Program-made: the position numbers and the translations under genes
In this document: piece by piece, positions 50,157 through 60,025 of the stretch
Layout of the letters: each line of letters starts with the position of its first letter
Numbering within the stretch: position 1 is the first letter of the stretch
Notes under the pieces: model-generated
The model's database searches: none
What the model saw: the letters and a program-made list of their open reading frames with translations, nothing else
Told to the model about the DNA's origin: nothing
DNA from: an uncultured Lachnospiraceae bacterium
GTDB lineage: Bacteria > Bacillota > Clostridia > Lachnospirales > Lachnospiraceae
Direction: 5' to 3'
DNA length: 64,000 bases
NCBI GenBank assembly: GCA_910584965.1
Contig: CAJUDZ010000002.1
Coordinates: 62,001 to 126,000, forward strand

Positions 50157-52278
50157 CAGCAAAGAAAACAATAAAAGAAGAATCTGGGTATGGGGCGTCA
50201 GCATTTTAGGACAGCTCGTGCTGTATCCGGGTATTTTAACGGTATACCTGAGCAGAATCGATTTCTGGAATGCGGACGGCGCATATAAGACGGCGGCGGA
50301 TTATCTGCTCGCCAGACAGGAGGCCGTGGCGGATGCGCTGGGATTTCAGCCGTTGTGTATGCTGCCGGTTGCGCTGCTTGCCATATTGATTGCGGTCCAG
50401 GGATTTTCTTACCTGTTTAACCGGAAAAAGGTCGATATGTATCACAGCGTCCCGGTTTCTTCTAAGAAACGTTTTATTATAATATATGCAAATGGTATTG
50501 CGATCTATATGATTCCGGCGCTGATCAGCCTGCTGATCGGGATTGTTATGGCGGCGGCCCAGGGCTGTATGACCGGGGAATCTCTGGCGCGATGTGGGCT
50601 CTCCCTGGTGCTGAATCTGCTGTATTTTCTTGTTGTATATCATACGGCGATTCTGGCGGTTATGCTGACCGGTAATGTGGTCATCACCGGATTTGCGGTC
50701 CTGATTCTGCTCGGTATCGGTTATTTGGCTTATATGCTGCTGTTCGTTTTCCGGGATAATTTTTTTGACACAGCGACTTATTCGTTTACACAGTCAAGGT
50801 TTACGGGTTCCATTATATTGGATTATGATCGTAAAATTTATGGTCTGAAGAGTACGCCGCTGCTATCGGAGGCTGTAAAAACGATATTGCCGATATACGG
50901 AAAATGGCTTGTGGCAGCGCTGCTGCTCCTGGCGTTATCTTATCTGTGTTACCGGAAGCGGCCTTCGGAAGCTGCGGGAAAGGCAATGGCGTTCAGGGCC
51001 TTAAATCCTTTTATAAAAATAGTTGTTTCCGTCGTCGCAGGGCTTCTTGCGGGCTATATCGTTTATGACGCAACTTATTATAATGTGGTCTTTACGGCGC
51101 TCAGTATGGTGGGCGGGGCCGTATTGTGCGGCATTATCATGGAAGCGATTTACGAAGCGGATATCCGCGGGGCGTTGAAACATCTTGTATCAACAGGAAT
51201 TGCGGCGGCCGTTTCGGCGTTTATCTTCTGCTTTTTCCAGTTTGACCTTTTCGGATATGATTCTTATGTGCCGGATGCGGAAGATGTGGAGAGCGTTGCG
51301 CTGGATCTTGGGCCGTATCAGAACTATTGGGAATGGCGCGAAGCGGATGGGTCCATCGGTTATTGCAGCGACAGCGGATACCTTCGCGAAAATATGTTTC
51401 TGACGGATGTGGAGGCAGTCTGTGAACTGGCCCGCAAGAATCAGGAGCTTGATCCGGAGAATGTAACGGACGGCCGGTCAGTCAGGGTGTTATATCGCCT
51501 GAAATCGGGAAAAGAAGTCTGCCGGTCCTTTAACATTGATTTCGGAGACGCAGCCAACGAAGAGCTGCTCAACAGAATCATCGGAACACCGGAATACCGG
51601 AATGGTTTTTATTTGATGACGAATGAAGATGTGGAAATTGCTTTTTCGGAGATGGAAAGAGAATGGCAGGTTACTTATACGAACGGAACGATCGAGACGG
51701 ACCTTCCGGCGGCCGAGTCGGGAAGACTCCGGGAGATGTGGTTAAAGGATATGGAGCAGTTTGATTTTACGCTGGCGCACAATAACAGGCCGTGCGGAAG
51801 CCTGAGATGGGAGATTAAGGACGGGTATACCAATATGAACATTCCGGTATATGAGAGCTTTACCAATACGCTGGCCGTGCTGGACGAATACCATGCCGTA
51901 TATCCGGTGGAACTGAGGGCGGAAGATATTCTCAGCCTGGAAGTGGTAAACTGGCATCCTCAGGATCAGGACCAGTTCTTTAATACGGACAGCAATTACA
52001 GGGGAGAATCGGCCGCGTACCTGGATACATCTGTCAGAAAGGAATTTACGGACCCGGAGGAACTCGCGGCGATCGCAGAAAATCTGTATCCCTCGGAAAC
52101 GTTTTTAAACCTGTACTGGAACGATGAGGATATGCTGGAAAACGGATATGATGTCATCGTTACTTTTAAGGCAGATACGGATTATCCGTATAAAAGAGGA
52201 TATTTTGAGTATAAATTCCTGGACGGCCGGGTGCCGGATTTTGTAGTGGAAAAAACGGCGTTGGATACGGAAGAGTAA
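50128..52278 (+). CDS. ABC transporter permease with large C-terminal extracytoplasmic domain
   Basis: The 716-residue protein has about 8-10 hydrophobic segments in its first 380 residues (with FNRKKVDMYHSVPVSSKKRF between the early ones) and then a soluble region of about 330 residues rich in acidic and aromatic residues. The layout fits permeases that accompany YtrA regulators in Lachnospiraceae. The tail may sense or bind the exported compound. It overlaps the ATPase gene by 29 bases, so the two are coupled. Confidence 0.82.
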   Translation: MTSKNSFLANSKENNKRRIWVWGVSILGQLVLYPGILTVYLSRIDFWNADGAYKTAADYLLARQEAVADALGFQPLCMLPVALLAILIAVQGFSYLFNRKKVDMYHSVPVSSKKRFIIIYANGIAIYMIPALISLLIGIVMAAAQGCMTGESLARCGLSLVLNLLYFLVVYHTAILAVMLTGNVVITGFAVLILLGIGYLAYMLLFVFRDNFFDTATYSFTQSRFTGSIILDYDRKIYGLKSTPLLSEAVKTILPIYGKWLVAALLLLALSYLCYRKRPSEAAGKAMAFRALNPFIKIVVSVVAGLLAGYIVYDATYYNVVFTALSMVGGAVLCGIIMEAIYEADIRGALKHLVSTGIAAAVSAFIFCFFQFDLFGYDSYVPDAEDVESVALDLGPYQNYWEWREADGSIGYCSDSGYLRENMFLTDVEAVCELARKNQELDPENVTDGRSVRVLYRLKSGKEVCRSFNIDFGDAANEELLNRIIGTPEYRNGFYLMTNEDVEIAFSEMEREWQVTYTNGTIETDLPAAESGRLREMWLKDMEQFDFTLAHNNRPCGSLRWEIKDGYTNMNIPVYESFTNTLAVLDEYHAVYPVELRAEDILSLEVVNWHPQDQDQFFNTDSNYRGESAAYLDTSVRKEFTDPEELAAIAENLYPSETFLNLYWNDEDMLENGYDVIVTFKADTDYPYKRGYFEYKFLDGRVPDFVVEKTALDTEE

Positions 52279-52322
52279 AAAGCGGAATTTTCTTCATACA
52301 GGCCGATTTCAGGCCGGCAGAC

Positions 52323-52354
52323 AGGGGCGCATGGTAAAAACATGCGCCCCTTTT
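52323..52354 (+). terminator. Terminator of the GntR-ABC operon
   Basis: AGGGGCGCATG (52323-52333) pairs with CATGCGCCCCT (52341-52351), loop GTAAAAA, followed by TTTG. It is a strong hairpin. Confidence 0.88.
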
Positions 52355-52501
52355 GTTTAAAAAGTGGAAATGATTTTCAGGTATATTTTAAGGCATAAAG
52401 TAAGAGCTTAAAATAAGGGTTTGAAACGGCCCGATAAGAATGTTAAGAAATATTAAGAATTGGAATTGGAAAAAACAGTACCACTTTCAGGTGATTTGTT
52501 A

Positions 52502-52507
52502 TATAAT
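52502..52507 (+). promoter_or_regulatory. -10 box before the structured leader
   Basis: A perfect TATAAT lies at 52502-52507, two bases before the first structured repeat. No good -35 is present at normal distance, so an activator may be needed. Confidence 0.5.
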
Positions 52508-52508
52508 A

Positions 52509-52575
52509 GCGTGAAGAGAAGTTCTAGGACTCACGCGGCGAAGCCGCATCGTCAGGAACTTCTAAAGCTTCACGC
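52509..52575 (+). repeat. Structured repeat, copy 1
   Basis: The element begins GCGTGAAGAGAAGTTCTA and contains the hairpin GCGGCGAAGCCGC. AGAAGTTC pairs with GAACTTCT, and GCGTGA can pair either with the near TCACGC or with the far CTTCACGC at its end, giving alternative folds. A second, near-identical copy lies about 130 bases on. Confidence 0.75.
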
Positions 52576-52576
52576 C

Positions 52577-52605
52577 AAAGAATGCCCAGGGAGCGGGCAT
52601 TCTTT
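52577..52605 (+). other. Hairpin between the two structured repeats
   Basis: AAAGAATGCCC (52577-52587) pairs perfectly with GGGCATTCTTT (52595-52605) around a seven-base loop. The run of T is short, so it may be a weak terminator or an RNA stem in the leader. Confidence 0.6.
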
Positions 52606-52638
52606 ACAGGATTTTACAGGATTAAGAAATTAGAGGAA

Positions 52639-52695
52639 GCGTGAAGAGAAGTTCTAAGACTCACGCGGCGAGAGCCGCATCGTCAGGAACTTCTT
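52639..52695 (+). repeat. Structured repeat, copy 2
   Basis: This copy is nearly identical to copy 1 (GCGTGAAGAGAAGTTCTA then AGACTCACGCGGCG), with the loop changed from GAA to GAGA. It lacks the far CTTCACGC arm and ends 37 bases before the ABC gene start. Confidence 0.75.
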
Positions 52696-52731
52696 CAGTA
52701 AGATGGATGATAAGGGAAAGGCAAGGGGATT

Positions 52732-53454
52732 ATGAAACAGGCGGAACCTGTTATCTGCGTAAAGGATTTATATAAAATCTACCGGGTCGGCGAGACGAAA
52801 GTGCGGGCCTTAAACGGCGTGGAATTTGTGATAAACAGAGGCGATTTCTGTTCGATTGTCGGCACATCCGGTTCCGGTAAGTCCACGCTGCTCAATATGA
52901 TGGCGGGTCTTGAGAAACCGACGAAGGGTGAGATCATTATCGCCGGAGAGCATATGGAGAAGAAGACGGAGAATCAGCTCGTTGCGTTCAGGCGGGAGCA
53001 TATCGGATTTATTTTCCAGTCTTTTAACCTGATGGGAACGATGAATGCCATAGAAAATGTGGCCCTGCCGCTGACTTTTCAGGGAATGGACAGGAAAACC
53101 CGCAACAGGAAAGCGGAGGGAATGTTAGATCTTGTGGGCTTAACGAAGCATAAGAAGCATAAGCCGAATCAGATGTCCGGCGGACAGCAGCAGCGTGTCG
53201 GTGTGGCGCGTGCGCTGGTGGTGGAGCCGGAAATTATTTTTGCGGACGAGCCTACCGGAAATCTGGACTCCAACACTTCGGTGGAGGTCATGAACCTGAT
53301 GAAGAAAATTGTCCGGGAGAAGAACCAGACGCTTGTCATGGTAACGCATGATAATTATCTGGCGGGGTTCGCCGATGTAATACTGCATATTAAGGATGGA
53401 AAGATCGTACAGATAGATGATAATCGAGGGAAGGAAGAAAATGAAAATGTGTAA
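52732..53454 (+). CDS. ABC transporter ATP-binding protein, MacB/LolD type
   Basis: The 240-residue ATPase has Walker A VGTSGSGKST, signature MSGGQQQRVGVARAL, Walker B IIFADEPTGNLDS and H loop VMVTHDN, as in type VII (MacB/FtsE-like) ABC systems that move lipids, peptides or drugs by mechanotransmission. It works with the FtsX-like permease downstream, while the secreted protein between them is the probable extracellular partner. Its leader holds the two structured repeats. Confidence 0.95.
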   Translation: MKQAEPVICVKDLYKIYRVGETKVRALNGVEFVINRGDFCSIVGTSGSGKSTLLNMMAGLEKPTKGEIIIAGEHMEKKTENQLVAFRREHIGFIFQSFNLMGTMNAIENVALPLTFQGMDRKTRNRKAEGMLDLVGLTKHKKHKPNQMSGGQQQRVGVARALVVEPEIIFADEPTGNLDSNTSVEVMNLMKKIVREKNQTLVMVTHDNYLAGFADVILHIKDGKIVQIDDNRGKEENENV

Positions 53455-55561
53455 AAAACGAATGTGGAAAAGAGGACTCCTTTGTCTTGGCCTGGCGGCG
53501 GTGTGTTTCCTGGCGGAACCGGCCGGGATGTGTGTGAATGCGGCGGCGGATACACCGGTATCGGCTGACCAGCCGGCAGGCGATCAGCAGCCGGATGCAG
53601 GGGTGCAGCCGACGGAAGAAGCGGGGCAGACGCCTGCTCCACAGCCGGAGAATCCACAGACGGACCAGCCGGAAACGCCTCCGGCCCCGGCCAATGTTAC
53701 CGACGAGCAGAAGAATGCGGCGAAGCAGAGCCTTCAGAGTTATATGCAGGATCTGAAAACCATATACAATCTGAATGATGAAGGAATGGCGAAGCTGAAC
53801 AGTGTTTATAAGGCCGCCGAAGCCGACATTAACAATAATGCGCGGACAGAGGCAAAGCTGAATGAGTTCGTTGCAACGACGAAATCCGCACTGGAAAATG
53901 TTGCTTACCTTCATATCAACAATAACAACGACAACAGCGGTTCCAACATCAAAACAGACGACCCCGACCGCATCATCAATGACGACGACAGGGGCGATGC
54001 GGACGGCGATCTGCTTCACTACATGGAGAGTCTGGAAGTCCGGTACCGTCTGGATGAAAAAGTGATGGAAAACCTGCATAAAGTATTCGACAGTGCGGTT
54101 TATTATATCGCCAATACGGAAATGACGGTGGGAGAACTTGCGGCATACGTATCATCCACAAAGAGCAATATGGAATCGACGGCGGTAGCCAATGTGACGG
54201 TTACTACCAGCGAGTTTTTGCAGGTGGGCGACAACTGGGCGACACCTACGGTCAGCTATGGACAGTCGGTTTCCATCGTTTTGCCGATCATTAATTTCGG
54301 AACGGAAGAGCTGAATGATCTGATTATCGAACCGGCGACTTCAACGATCGTAACGGAGTGGCCTTTTGTGCCGGATAAGACGGGATATCTGCAGACGGAA
54401 CCCTATATTCCCGGAAATAAGACTTATGAAGCGGCCATGCAGAACCGCAGGGAATTTACATTCCATTTTACGGCAAGAGAAGACGTTATGAGCGGATTTT
54501 ACCCTTTGAAATTCCGCGTATGGTATACGAAGTCCGGTATTCGCTGTGAAGAGCCGGCGGAAGTGACGGTTTATGTGCGTACGGTCGGACGGCCGGGAAG
54601 CGGTACGATCGGCGGAAGCGGGGAAGAGAGCAGCGGCGCGAAGCCGAGAATTATCGTAACGGGTTTTGAGACGAATCCGTCCCAGGTATATGCCGGGGAT
54701 ACGTTTATGCTGAATATTCATGTGAAAAATACGTCTAAGGAGCTTGCAGTCACCAACCTGCTGTTTGACTTACAGGCGGCGGTGGAAGGCGAGGATAAGA
54801 CCAATACTTATGTTGCCTTTTTGCCGACATCCGGTTCCAGTTCCGTCTACATGGATAAAATATCGCCGGATACGGATGCGGTTATTGAAATCGAAATGAC
54901 GGCGAAAGCCGATCTGGCGCAGAAACCTTATGTGCTCGAAGTCAATATGAAATACGATGCCGGTTCGATGTTTGATCTGACCGATACGGCGAGCGTGTCC
55001 ATTCCGATCAATCAGGAAAGCCGGTTCGACATCAGTACGCCGGAAGTAGTACCCGACAGCATTACGGTAGGTTCTCAGTCCAATGTGATGTTCAGCATAT
55101 ACAATACGGGAAAAACGACGCTTTATAATGTTCAGGTGAAGATGTATGCGGATTCCGTTGAAGAGACCACGGCCTTTGTAGGAAACCTTGCGTCCGGTGC
55201 GACCGGAAATGTGGACGTAATGGTAACGGGTGCGGCGGCAACTATGGATGACGGAACGATCAATGTGGATATTTCCTACGAAGACAATGCGGGAAATGTG
55301 ACGACGGAGACGAGATCCGTTATACTGTATGTGACGGAAGAAAACTTTGAAGAGTTCGTTTCCGATGACTTTATGATGGACATGGGAGAAGGAGAAGTAC
55401 AAGCAGGTCCCGGTAAGGGGCGGATTATCGCGATTGTCGTAATTTCCCTGCTGGCAGCGGCAGGCGTCGGCGCTTTTGTCGTTGTAAAGATTCGGAAAAA
55501 GAAGAAAGAAGCCTCCCTTCTGGCCGACGATCTGCTGTCGATAGAGGAAGAAAAGAACTAA
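53441..55561 (+). CDS. Large surface protein with helical repeats, beta domains and C-terminal anchor
   Basis: ATG 53441 overlaps the end of the ATPase gene and has GAAGGAAG upstream. The roughly 706-residue protein starts with a signal peptide (RGLLCLGLAAVCFLAEPAG), a Pro/Gln-rich linker, and two related helical repeats of about 60 residues (LQSYMQDLKTIYNLNDEGMA and LLHYMESLEVRYRLDEKVME). Several CARDB-like beta-sandwich regions follow, then a membrane helix (IIAIVVISLLAAAGVGAFVV) and a Lys-rich tail. It is embedded in a MacB-like operon and probably replaces the MacA-type adaptor. Its ligand is unknown. Confidence 0.8.
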   Translation: MKMCKKRMWKRGLLCLGLAAVCFLAEPAGMCVNAAADTPVSADQPAGDQQPDAGVQPTEEAGQTPAPQPENPQTDQPETPPAPANVTDEQKNAAKQSLQSYMQDLKTIYNLNDEGMAKLNSVYKAAEADINNNARTEAKLNEFVATTKSALENVAYLHINNNNDNSGSNIKTDDPDRIINDDDRGDADGDLLHYMESLEVRYRLDEKVMENLHKVFDSAVYYIANTEMTVGELAAYVSSTKSNMESTAVANVTVTTSEFLQVGDNWATPTVSYGQSVSIVLPIINFGTEELNDLIIEPATSTIVTEWPFVPDKTGYLQTEPYIPGNKTYEAAMQNRREFTFHFTAREDVMSGFYPLKFRVWYTKSGIRCEEPAEVTVYVRTVGRPGSGTIGGSGEESSGAKPRIIVTGFETNPSQVYAGDTFMLNIHVKNTSKELAVTNLLFDLQAAVEGEDKTNTYVAFLPTSGSSSVYMDKISPDTDAVIEIEMTAKADLAQKPYVLEVNMKYDAGSMFDLTDTASVSIPINQESRFDISTPEVVPDSITVGSQSNVMFSIYNTGKTTLYNVQVKMYADSVEETTAFVGNLASGATGNVDVMVTGAAATMDDGTINVDISYEDNAGNVTTETRSVILYVTEENFEEFVSDDFMMDMGEGEVQAGPGKGRIIAIVVISLLAAAGVGAFVVVKIRKKKKEASLLADDLLSIEEEKN

Positions 55562-55598
55562 GCACAATGTCTGCCTGTGCAGACGGATGGGAGTAAAT

Positions 55599-56960
55599 AT
55601 GAAATTCCTTGATTTACTGCGGATGAGCAGCAGTAACCTCTGGAAGAGAAAAGTCAGAACAATCCTGACGGTGCTTGGCGTTGTGATCGGTGTTGCTTCT
55701 ATCGTTGTTATGATCTCCCTCGGCCTCGGACTCAGCCGTTCCTTGATGGAACAGTATGAATCTTACGGGAGCCTTACGGAGATTACCGTGTATGAGCCTT
55801 ATTCCTATGACGGAAACGATAAGGATGTCAAGCGGCTGGACGATGAATTGGTTGCGATGATAAAGAGTATAGAACATGTGGAAGACGTTTATCCGGTGAT
55901 GCAGATGTCCGCAATCGCCCGATACGGAGCATACCAGAATTATCTGATGCTGCGGGCCATGCCGACGGAGGCGATCGCAAATCTCGGCATTGAAGTGGGA
56001 GAAGGGAGTCTTCCGTCCGCGGCGGACGATGAGCTTAAATTTTTCTACGGCTATCAGGTCATACAGGATTTTTCAAACGCCAAAACCGGAGCGGGTTACT
56101 GGCAGACAGGGGTGCTGCCCGATATCGATATGATGAACGATCCGATCTTTATTATTTTCGATACGGACGCCTACTGGCAGTCTCAGATGCCTTCGGGTGG
56201 AGAAGAACAGCCGGTCAAACCGCCGAAAAAATATCTGATCGAAGCCTGCGGTGTACAGCAGGCGCCTCCGGAAGGAGAGTACGCCATGTATGGCTGGTAC
56301 ACGTTCTGCGATATTGACAAGCTGATTCCGGAACTGAAAAAAGTTTTTAAGAATAAAGTCATTCCCGGACAGCCATCGACCAAGACGGGAAAACCATATA
56401 AAGAGATTTTTTATAACCAGCTGCTTGTGCAGGTGGATGAACTGGATAATGTAACCGCTATCCAGACGCAGATTACCGAGATGGGATATGAAGCGAACAG
56501 CAATGCGGAGTGGATAGAATCCAATCAGAAAACGATGGGTTACGTGCAGGCCGTGCTCGGCGGCATCGGTGCGGTATCCTTATTCGTGGCAGCGATCGGC
56601 ATTACCAACACGATGATGATGTCAATCTACGAGCGGACGAAGGAAATCGGCGTCATGAAGGTGCTGGGCTGTGACCTTCGCAATATCCGTTCCCTGTTTT
56701 TAATGGAAGCGGGATTTATCGGATTTATCGGTGGAATTATCGGACTGATACTCAGCTATTCGATTTCCATGGTGATTAACAAAGTTTCGGCGGGAGCGGA
56801 AAACATGATGATGCCGGCCTCTTCGTCCATTTCCTATATTCCGCTCTGGCTTGCAGGCCTGTCATTGGTATTTGCGGTTATGGTCGGTATGGTAGCCGGA
56901 TTTTTCCCGGCGCTGCGGGCAATGAAACTGAGTCCGCTTGCGGCAATCCGTACGGAATAA
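55599..56960 (+). CDS. MacB/FtsX-type ABC transporter permease
   Basis: The roughly 453-residue protein has four membrane helices: one near the N terminus after RKVRTILTVLGVVIGVASIVV, a large extracellular MacB-PCD-like domain (about 50-310) and three C-terminal helices with IYERTKEIGVMKVLGCD. ATG 55599 fits GGGAG better than the in-frame ATG 55587. It pairs with the ATPase at 52732. Confidence 0.93.
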   Translation: MKFLDLLRMSSSNLWKRKVRTILTVLGVVIGVASIVVMISLGLGLSRSLMEQYESYGSLTEITVYEPYSYDGNDKDVKRLDDELVAMIKSIEHVEDVYPVMQMSAIARYGAYQNYLMLRAMPTEAIANLGIEVGEGSLPSAADDELKFFYGYQVIQDFSNAKTGAGYWQTGVLPDIDMMNDPIFIIFDTDAYWQSQMPSGGEEQPVKPPKKYLIEACGVQQAPPEGEYAMYGWYTFCDIDKLIPELKKVFKNKVIPGQPSTKTGKPYKEIFYNQLLVQVDELDNVTAIQTQITEMGYEANSNAEWIESNQKTMGYVQAVLGGIGAVSLFVAAIGITNTMMMSIYERTKEIGVMKVLGCDLRNIRSLFLMEAGFIGFIGGIIGLILSYSISMVINKVSAGAENMMMPASSSISYIPLWLAGLSLVFAVMVGMVAGFFPALRAMKLSPLAAIRTE

Positions 56961-57013
56961 TAAGAGCCTCTTTTGGGCATACTGGAAAAAAGTGTGTTCA
57001 AAGGAGGTTTTTT

Positions 57014-58333
57014 ATGGAGCAGATGTTGCGAATCACGGAAGTACATGCCAGAGAAATATTGGATTCCCGCGGAAATCCGACGGTTGAAGCGGAAGTAACG
57101 GTGGAAAAAGAGCCGGGCGGGGAAAGGATTACAGGAAGGGCGGCCGTGCCGAGCGGCGCCAGCACAGGAAGGTTTGAGGCGGTGGAACTGCGGGACGGCG
57201 AGACGAGGTATTTCGGGCTCGGAACGATGAAGGCGGTTCATAATGTCAATACGAAGATCAGAGAGGCGCTTCTGGGCATGAATGCGCTCGACCAGGGGCT
57301 GATCGACCGTATTCTGATCGATCAGGACGGTACGGAAAATAAAAGCAATCTGGGAGCCAATGCTACGCTCGGCGTTTCGATGGCCTGTGCGAAAGTCAGC
57401 TCGCTTGCTTTGCAGATACCGTTGTACCGCTATCTGGGGGGCGCTCATACGAGGCTGCTTCCGGTTCCCATGATGAATATTTTAAACGGCGGCAAGCATG
57501 CGGATAATACGGTGGATTTTCAGGAATTTATGATTATGCCGGTTCAGGCGGAAAGTTTTGCCGACGGGCTTCGGATTTGTGCGGAAATCTACCACAACCT
57601 GAAACAGATCTGCAATCAGAAAGGGCTTTCGACGGGCGTCGGAGACGAAGGCGGTTTTGCACCGTCGCTTGCGGATGCGGAAGAGGTTCTGTCCCTGATC
57701 GTCGATTCCGTCAAAGCGGCCGGATATACGCCCGGACAGGATATTAAGATTGCGATGGACGCGGCGGCGAGTGAACTTTATGACGAAACGACGAACACTT
57801 ATTATTTTCCGGGGGAATCCCGTATGCGGAATCAGGAGATCAGAAGAAGCGCTGCCGAGATGGTCGCTTATTATGAAAAGCTGGTGGAACGTTTTCCCAT
57901 CGTTTCGATCGAAGACGGTCTGTTTGAAGATGACTGGGACGGCTGGCAGCTTTTAACGAAAGCGCTGGGCGAAAAGATTCAGCTCGTTGGAGACGACCTG
58001 TTTGTGACCAATACGAAAAGGCTGGATGCGGGCATCAAACTGCGTACGGCCAACGCGATTCTTGTCAAAGTCAATCAGATCGGCACCGTCAGCGAAGCCA
58101 TGGAGGCCATCGAGATGGCGCATAAGAACGGATATAGAGCGGTTATTTCCCACCGTTCCGGCGAAACGGAGGATACTTTTATTGCGGACCTGGCCGTAGC
58201 GGTAAACGCCGGACAGATCAAGACGGGAGCGCCGTGCCGGAGCGACCGTATCGCCAAATACAATCAGCTGCTTCGCATCGAGGAAGAACTCGGAAGCACG
58301 GCCTGCTACAAGGAGCCTTTTAATAAGATTTAA
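57014..58333 (+). CDS. eno: Enolase
   Basis: The 439-residue enzyme converts 2-phosphoglycerate to phosphoenolpyruvate. Signatures are HAREILDSRGNPTVEAEV, GASTGRFEAVELRDG, MNILNGGKHADNTVDFQEFM, the catalytic Glu in GDEGGFAP, metal ligands in AMDAAASELY, SIEDGLFEDDW and VGDDLFVTN, and SHRSGETEDTFIADLAV. The site contains AAAGGAGG. Length is normal. Confidence 0.97.
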   Translation: MEQMLRITEVHAREILDSRGNPTVEAEVTVEKEPGGERITGRAAVPSGASTGRFEAVELRDGETRYFGLGTMKAVHNVNTKIREALLGMNALDQGLIDRILIDQDGTENKSNLGANATLGVSMACAKVSSLALQIPLYRYLGGAHTRLLPVPMMNILNGGKHADNTVDFQEFMIMPVQAESFADGLRICAEIYHNLKQICNQKGLSTGVGDEGGFAPSLADAEEVLSLIVDSVKAAGYTPGQDIKIAMDAAASELYDETTNTYYFPGESRMRNQEIRRSAAEMVAYYEKLVERFPIVSIEDGLFEDDWDGWQLLTKALGEKIQLVGDDLFVTNTKRLDAGIKLRTANAILVKVNQIGTVSEAMEAIEMAHKNGYRAVISHRSGETEDTFIADLAVAVNAGQIKTGAPCRSDRIAKYNQLLRIEEELGSTACYKEPFNKI

Positions 58334-58359
58334 AACAGCATAAACGAGTGCGCGGAGAC

Positions 58360-58401
58360 TGCGCCGGCGGGGACGGTTCCTCTGCCGGCGCGTTTTCGTT
58401 T
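58360..58401 (+). terminator. Terminator after eno
   Basis: GCGCCGGC (58361-58368) pairs with GCCGGCGC (58384-58391), followed by GTTTTCGTTT. Confidence 0.75.
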
Positions 58402-58518
58402 CGGGAGAGACGGTATGGCGGCAGTATGGATAATTGGGAGTGTAATCGCTGAATGGGATTAGACACGGGCAGACGGATGGTGTATGATAGGGACAGGTTT
58501 TATAGGGAGGAAGCATGT

Positions 58519-59985
58519 ATGATCATTTTGAAATCAAATAGAGCACAGTATGAATATGATATCCATTCTCTCGTAAAGGCTTTTTACCCGGAAGAAGAAG
58601 TCCGGGTATTGACGCCTGAATCCGTCATCAAAGACAGAACGCTGTTGGAGAGGCCGGCGCAGATGGAACTGGAATTTTCGGAAGAAGAAGTGATTTTCCG
58701 TATTGTGAAGGAAAACGGGTTAAAAACGTTACCGTACATATGGCATGCCGAAGGGGAAGAACAGGACGATTACAAGAACGCATTCAAACGTTTTTTCTAT
58801 ACCGCTTTACGGGAAGAGACGGGAACCACGCTTCCCTGGGGGAATCTGACGGGCATCCGGCCAACCAAGATTCCGATGGCCATGCTGGAAGACGGAAAAA
58901 GCGAAGCGGAAATTCTTTCTTTTCTGGAAAGCAGACATCTGGTCAGCGGGGAGAAGGCGGCGCTCAGCCTGGAAATCGCCAGACTGGAGAGGCGCATTTT
59001 GCGGCCTTTTCATCATGAGCGCGGGTACAGCCTGTATATCGGAATCCCCTTTTGCCCGACCACCTGTCTGTACTGCTCCTTTACATCTTTTCCGATCAGC
59101 GCCTGGAAGACGCGGGTGTCGGATTATCTGGACGCGCTGGAAAAGGAAATCGACTATATTGCGGACGCGTACCGGGAACGGATTCTGGATACCGTTTATA
59201 TCGGCGGAGGCACGCCAACGTCTTTGTCGGCGGATGAGCTGGACAGACTGCTTGCAAAACTGAAAACCTCGTTTGATTTTACGACGGTGCAGGAATTTAC
59301 GGTCGAGGCGGGCCGGGTCGACAGCATAACGGAGGAAAAACTGCGCGTGCTTTACCGGCACGGTGTGAGCCGGATTTCCGTCAATCCGCAGACGATGAAA
59401 CAGGAAACTTTGCAGCTGATCGGCAGACGCCATACGGTGGAGCAGGTCAGAGATGCCTTTTTCATGGCCAGGGAAGCCGGCTTTGGGAATATCAATATGG
59501 ACATCATTCTGGGCCTGCCCGGGGAAACGGCGGAAGATGTGAGCAAAACGATCGAGGACATACGGGCGCTCGGGCCGGACAGCCTGACGGTGCATTCGCT
59601 CGCGGTGAAGCGGGCTTCCCGGCTGGCGGACTGGATAACGGCGAACGGTATTTCAACGCTGTGCAATACGGAAGAGACGATGCGGATTGCGGAAAACGGC
59701 GCGCGGAGCATGGGGATGGCGCCTTATTATCTTTACCGGCAGAAAAACATGTCGGGCAACTTTGAAAACGTCGGCTATGCGAAAGAAGGAAAATATGGGA
59801 TTTATAATATACTGATCATGGAAGAAGTGCAGAGCATCATTGCGCTCGGCGCCGGAACCGTCACGAAGAGGGTTTATCCCGACGGGCTGATCAGACGATG
59901 CGATACGGTAAAAGACGTGGAACTGTATATCGAAAGAATCGATGAGATGATACGGCGGAAGAAGGAGCTTTTGGACGAGGGCTGA
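58519..59985 (+). CDS. hemZ: HemZ-type radical SAM protein (coproporphyrinogen dehydrogenase-like)
   Basis: The roughly 488-residue protein starts at ATG 58519 after AGGGAGGA. An N-terminal domain of about 160 residues precedes the radical SAM core with cluster motif CPTTCLYCSF (CxxxCxxC), IGGGTPTSL, VEAGRVDSI and NINMDIILGLPGE. A YYLYRQKNMSGNFENVGYA region is typical of HemZ. The family is linked to oxygen-independent coproporphyrinogen III oxidation; a haem role in this organism is unproven. Confidence 0.9.
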   Translation: MIILKSNRAQYEYDIHSLVKAFYPEEEVRVLTPESVIKDRTLLERPAQMELEFSEEEVIFRIVKENGLKTLPYIWHAEGEEQDDYKNAFKRFFYTALREETGTTLPWGNLTGIRPTKIPMAMLEDGKSEAEILSFLESRHLVSGEKAALSLEIARLERRILRPFHHERGYSLYIGIPFCPTTCLYCSFTSFPISAWKTRVSDYLDALEKEIDYIADAYRERILDTVYIGGGTPTSLSADELDRLLAKLKTSFDFTTVQEFTVEAGRVDSITEEKLRVLYRHGVSRISVNPQTMKQETLQLIGRRHTVEQVRDAFFMAREAGFGNINMDIILGLPGETAEDVSKTIEDIRALGPDSLTVHSLAVKRASRLADWITANGISTLCNTEETMRIAENGARSMGMAPYYLYRQKNMSGNFENVGYAKEGKYGIYNILIMEEVQSIIALGAGTVTKRVYPDGLIRRCDTVKDVELYIERIDEMIRRKKELLDEG

Positions 59986-60025
59986 AGGCAGGGGCCGCGC
60001 AGGATACAAAGACGGGGAGAAACGT

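Noticed and set aside
52509..52695. CRISPR array
   Set aside because: There are only two repeat copies with internal hairpins, no spacer regularity and no cas genes.
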